64,000 nucleotides of DNA, from positions 248,001 to 312,000 of the forward strand of contig NZ_JAVDDV010000002.1 of assembly GCF_030848565.1 (NCBI RefSeq), read 5' to 3'. A model generated the notes under the pieces. That model was not told where the DNA came from, did no database searches, and saw only the letters and a list, made by a program, of their open reading frames with translations. Origin of the DNA: Natronolimnohabitans sp. A-GB9. Lineage in GTDB: Archaea > Halobacteriota > Halobacteria > Halobacteriales > Natrialbaceae. This document shows, one piece after another, positions 61,978-64,000 of this stretch (positions within the stretch are counted from its first letter, which is position 1; each line of letters starts with the position of its first letter). The position numbers and the translations under genes are program-made.

Positions 61978-62889
61978 ATGGCATACCACGATCCCGGCAC
62001 CGACGATCCACTCGACCTCCGGGGTGTCGTTCCGCCGACGGTCACCGCGTTTCACGACGACGAGTCGGTCGACTACGAGACGACGGCCGAACACGCCCGC
62101 TTCGTCGTCGACCGGGGCGTCCACGGCGTCTTTCCGCTGGGGACCAACGGCGAGTTCCCACTGCTAACGGGTGGGGAACGCGAGGGCGTCGTCGAGGCTG
62201 TCGTCGACGAGGTCGGCGGCGAGGTCCCCGTCATCGCCGGCGTGGGCGCGCCGAGTACCTACGAGACCGTTACCCACGCCGAACACGCCGCGGCCGCCGG
62301 CGCCGACGGCATCGTCGTCGTGACGCCCTACTACTATCCGATCGATCACGAGGCCGCGCTCACCCACTACCGGCGGGTCGCCGAGGCCGTCTCCCTCCCA
62401 GTGTACGTCTATCACATTCCCAGCAAGACCGGCAACGAACTCTCCCTCGAGACGCTTGCCGATCTTGCCGCGGTCGACGGGATCGCCGGCGTCAAGGACT
62501 CGAGCAAGGACGTCCCGTGGCTCGCCCAGGCGACCGACGCCCACCCCGAACTGACCTTCCTCGCGGGATCGGACTCGCTTCTGTTTACGGGCCTCGAGAT
62601 CGGCTGTTCAGGGCTGGTCAGCGCCGTCGCGAACGTCTTTCCGGAACTGGTCGTCGACGTCTACGAGGCCTACGACGACGGCGACGAGGACCGCGCTCGA
62701 ACGCTCCAGAGTCGCGTCTTCGACGTCCGCGACGCGTTCAAAACCGGTGGTGCCTACATGTCCGGCGTCAAGACCGCGCTTCGCATGCGCGAGTTCGATG
62801 CTGGCCCGCTTCGCAGCCCGCTCCGGCTGAAAGACGACGAGTCGACGGCGGCGATGCGCGATCGACTCACGGAACTCGAGGTGCTCTAA
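61978..62889 (+). CDS. DapA-family aldolase (likely KDG/KDPG aldolase)
   Basis: A 303-residue class I aldolase/lyase of the dihydrodipicolinate-synthase family. GVVPPTVTAFHDDESVDYET, PLGTNGEFPLLTGGEREGVV, VTPYYYPIDHEAAL, YVYHIPSKTGN and the Schiff-base Lys in GIAGVKDSSKDVPW are visible. In haloarchaea, a member of this family cleaves 2-keto-3-deoxy-(6-phospho)gluconate. Closeness to gdh and gfcR favours that role over lysine synthesis. The TAA stop overlaps the convergent stop of the lipoprotein gene. Confidence 0.85.
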   Translation: MAYHDPGTDDPLDLRGVVPPTVTAFHDDESVDYETTAEHARFVVDRGVHGVFPLGTNGEFPLLTGGEREGVVEAVVDEVGGEVPVIAGVGAPSTYETVTHAEHAAAAGADGIVVVTPYYYPIDHEAALTHYRRVAEAVSLPVYVYHIPSKTGNELSLETLADLAAVDGIAGVKDSSKDVPWLAQATDAHPELTFLAGSDSLLFTGLEIGCSGLVSAVANVFPELVVDVYEAYDDGDEDRARTLQSRVFDVRDAFKTGGAYMSGVKTALRMREFDAGPLRSPLRLKDDESTAAMRDRLTELEVL

Positions 62890-63992
62890 TAAAGCGATCG
62901 CGTCCGAACGGTACCGGTGAGGACGAGCGCACGTCCCTCGTCGCTGACCGAGTAGTCCTCGAGGGTCGCCCACTCGTCGCCGACGTCGCGATTGGCTTCG
63001 ACGTGGTCACGAAGCGCCTCCGCGTCGGCGTTCCCCTCGCTGTCGTACAGCAGTACATCGACGATGTCGGTCGTCTCGCCGTCGATCTCCCGCGATGATG
63101 CTTCTCCCATGAGTCCGGTCTCCCAGTCATCGTGCTCTGTATCGAACTGCTCTTCGAACTGCTCACGCTGTGCTTCAGGCAGTTCGTCGATCGAGTCGTA
63201 TCGGTGACCGTACTGGCTTTCGAACGCGTTCTCGATCGTCCGCGGCTCGGACACGTTCCCGCTCACGGTGGCACCCGACTCGAGCGGGTCGAGTAACGCC
63301 TCGGCGTCGTCATCGGTCCAGCGGTCGTCCCCGTCTACGCGGGCGTCGATCGTCGCTTCGAGGGCTGCGACCGGATCGACGAGGCTGCCACCGGTCGCCT
63401 CAATAACGGAGTTGTCACGAACAGCTACCCCGAGTCCGTCGATCTCGTAGCAGTCGAACGACTCGTACTCGCCCTCACTCGAGAGCTCCTGATCGTCGTC
63501 ATCGCCGTACTCGTCGTCGACCCACTGTTCGAGACTCTCCTCGACGTCGTCGGGGTCGAACGATCCAGAGAGGATCGTGACGTCTATTGCCGTTCCAGTC
63601 GTGTTTTCGCCGTTGTACTCGACTGTCTGTGTAAGTTGCCAATCGATTTCCGTCGCCGTGACGCCGGCCCTGCTACGCGACTCACTCTCGATACTGAGCG
63701 CGCCGTGCCCGCCGTAGGGATCCGTCGCTTCCTCGTTGTCGACAAACGCCTCGGGAGCGATGTAGACGAACGACCGATCGCGTCGCTCGATGTCGTCGAT
63801 CTCGTCGTCAGAATCCGTCTCGAGGATATCGCCGAGAGAGGGATCGACGAGCCACTGCTCGAGGGCCGCGCCATCGTCGTCACCGATAACCGGGAGGCTA
63901 CCCGTACAGCCGGCCAGTCCGACAGCACCGAGCGTGGCAAGTCCTGCAGCTCCGTCTCGAACGAAATCCCGTCGTGAACGCTCTCCGTTCAT
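62886..63992 (-). CDS. Large acidic Tat lipoprotein of unknown function
   Basis: A 368-residue protein. Signal SRRDFVRDGAAGLATLGAVG then LAGCTG. The mature region has no recognised domain; it is beta-rich and acidic (LEQWLVDPSLGDILETDSDD) with a possible repeat of EQWVDDEYGD-type segments. It is probably anchored on the outside of the membrane. Its 5' end lies only eight bases from the window edge, but the ATG and signal are complete. Confidence 0.75.
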   Translation of the reverse strand: MNGERSRRDFVRDGAAGLATLGAVGLAGCTGSLPVIGDDDGAALEQWLVDPSLGDILETDSDDEIDDIERRDRSFVYIAPEAFVDNEEATDPYGGHGALSIESESRSRAGVTATEIDWQLTQTVEYNGENTTGTAIDVTILSGSFDPDDVEESLEQWVDDEYGDDDDQELSSEGEYESFDCYEIDGLGVAVRDNSVIEATGGSLVDPVAALEATIDARVDGDDRWTDDDAEALLDPLESGATVSGNVSEPRTIENAFESQYGHRYDSIDELPEAQREQFEEQFDTEHDDWETGLMGEASSREIDGETTDIVDVLLYDSEGNADAEALRDHVEANRDVGDEWATLEDYSVSDEGRALVLTGTVRTRSLY

Positions 63993-64000
63993 TGTCGTAT

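Noticed and set aside
61917-63098. 393-codon plus-strand frame through the aldolase gene
   Set aside because: Arg-rich alternative frame; the DapA-family product in the other frame is unambiguous.
1-64000. CRISPR array
   Set aside because: No set of regularly spaced identical short repeats was found. The dispersed hairpins are kilobases apart and lie singly in gaps.
1-64000. tRNA or rRNA genes
   Set aside because: All gaps above about 150 bp were read for a tRNA T-loop (GTTCRANNC) with a matching acceptor stem; none could be assembled.

Overview
The window is high-GC DNA whose predicted proteins are very rich in Asp and Glu, with Tat-dependent lipoprotein signals (RR followed by a lipobox Cys), TATA boxes about 25-35 nt upstream of many start codons, and archaeal information-processing genes (L21e, Rpo4, TFB, aCPSF1, Orc1/Cdc6, RNase HI). 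Together with a complete gas-vesicle cluster this indicates a halophilic archaeon (class Halobacteria). A Natrialbales-type genus is plausible but is only an inference. The mix of housekeeping genes and a likely Orc-linked origin points to a main chromosome. Layout: 1-2.7 kb, a tctCBA tripartite carboxylate transporter operon cut by the window edge. 3.0-6.8 kb, an archaeal RNA ligase with its PIN-domain partner protein and a PQQ-type sugar dehydrogenase lipoprotein. 6.9-11.9 kb, an MBL-fold hydrolase divergent from the archaeal run L21e-Rpo4-DUF655-RsmA, followed by an MscS channel and an Mtq2-like methyltransferase. 12.0-14.1 kb, two MetE-type methionine synthase genes. 14.4-27.5 kb, a nitroreductase, a membrane/zinc-ribbon protein and a sugar module: TrmB regulator, ABC importer (binding protein, two permeases, a small membrane protein, ATPase), three Gfo/Idh/MocA oxidoreductases and a TIM-barrel sugar isomerase/epimerase. 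28.1-35.3 kb, a gas-vesicle cluster with gvpFGH-(two small/unknown ORFs)-JKLM on the minus strand and gvpA-N-O on the plus strand; gvpC, gvpD and gvpE are not present. 35.4-46.5 kb, a cupin, MutS, a PEBP-like protein, NucS/EndoMS, aCPSF1/FttA, BluB and endonuclease III. 46.6-55.7 kb, a PAS-GAF histidine kinase, an alkaline-phosphatase-superfamily enzyme, pyrophosphatase, PadR regulator, RNase HI operon, TFB and acidic lipoproteins. 56.0-64.0 kb, the GfcR regulator with glucose dehydrogenase, a HAD protein, a strongly symmetric AT-rich region next to orc1/cdc6 (candidate replication origin), a Bat-type regulator and a KD(P)G-aldolase-like enzyme. How the genes work together: the TrmB-ABC-oxidoreductase block looks like uptake and oxidation/epimerisation of one carbohydrate or polyol. 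Glucose dehydrogenase, GfcR and the DapA-family aldolase fit the haloarchaeal semi-phosphorylative Entner-Doudoroff route. The gvp cluster encodes flotation organelles. MutS, NucS, endonuclease III and RNase HI form a scattered genome-maintenance set. The most unusual structure is outside the genes. Two families of 75-115 bp hairpin-forming repeats lie in intergenic gaps. Copies of the first family begin exactly on the stop codon of the adjacent gene (a TGA followed by TACGG or a variant), so they look like mobile or domesticated 3'-end elements, possibly terminators. A perfect mirrored pair of 19- and 20-bp motifs flanks a 75% AT core directly upstream of orc1. Two near-identical 15-bp imperfect palindromes precede trmB and its ABC operon.
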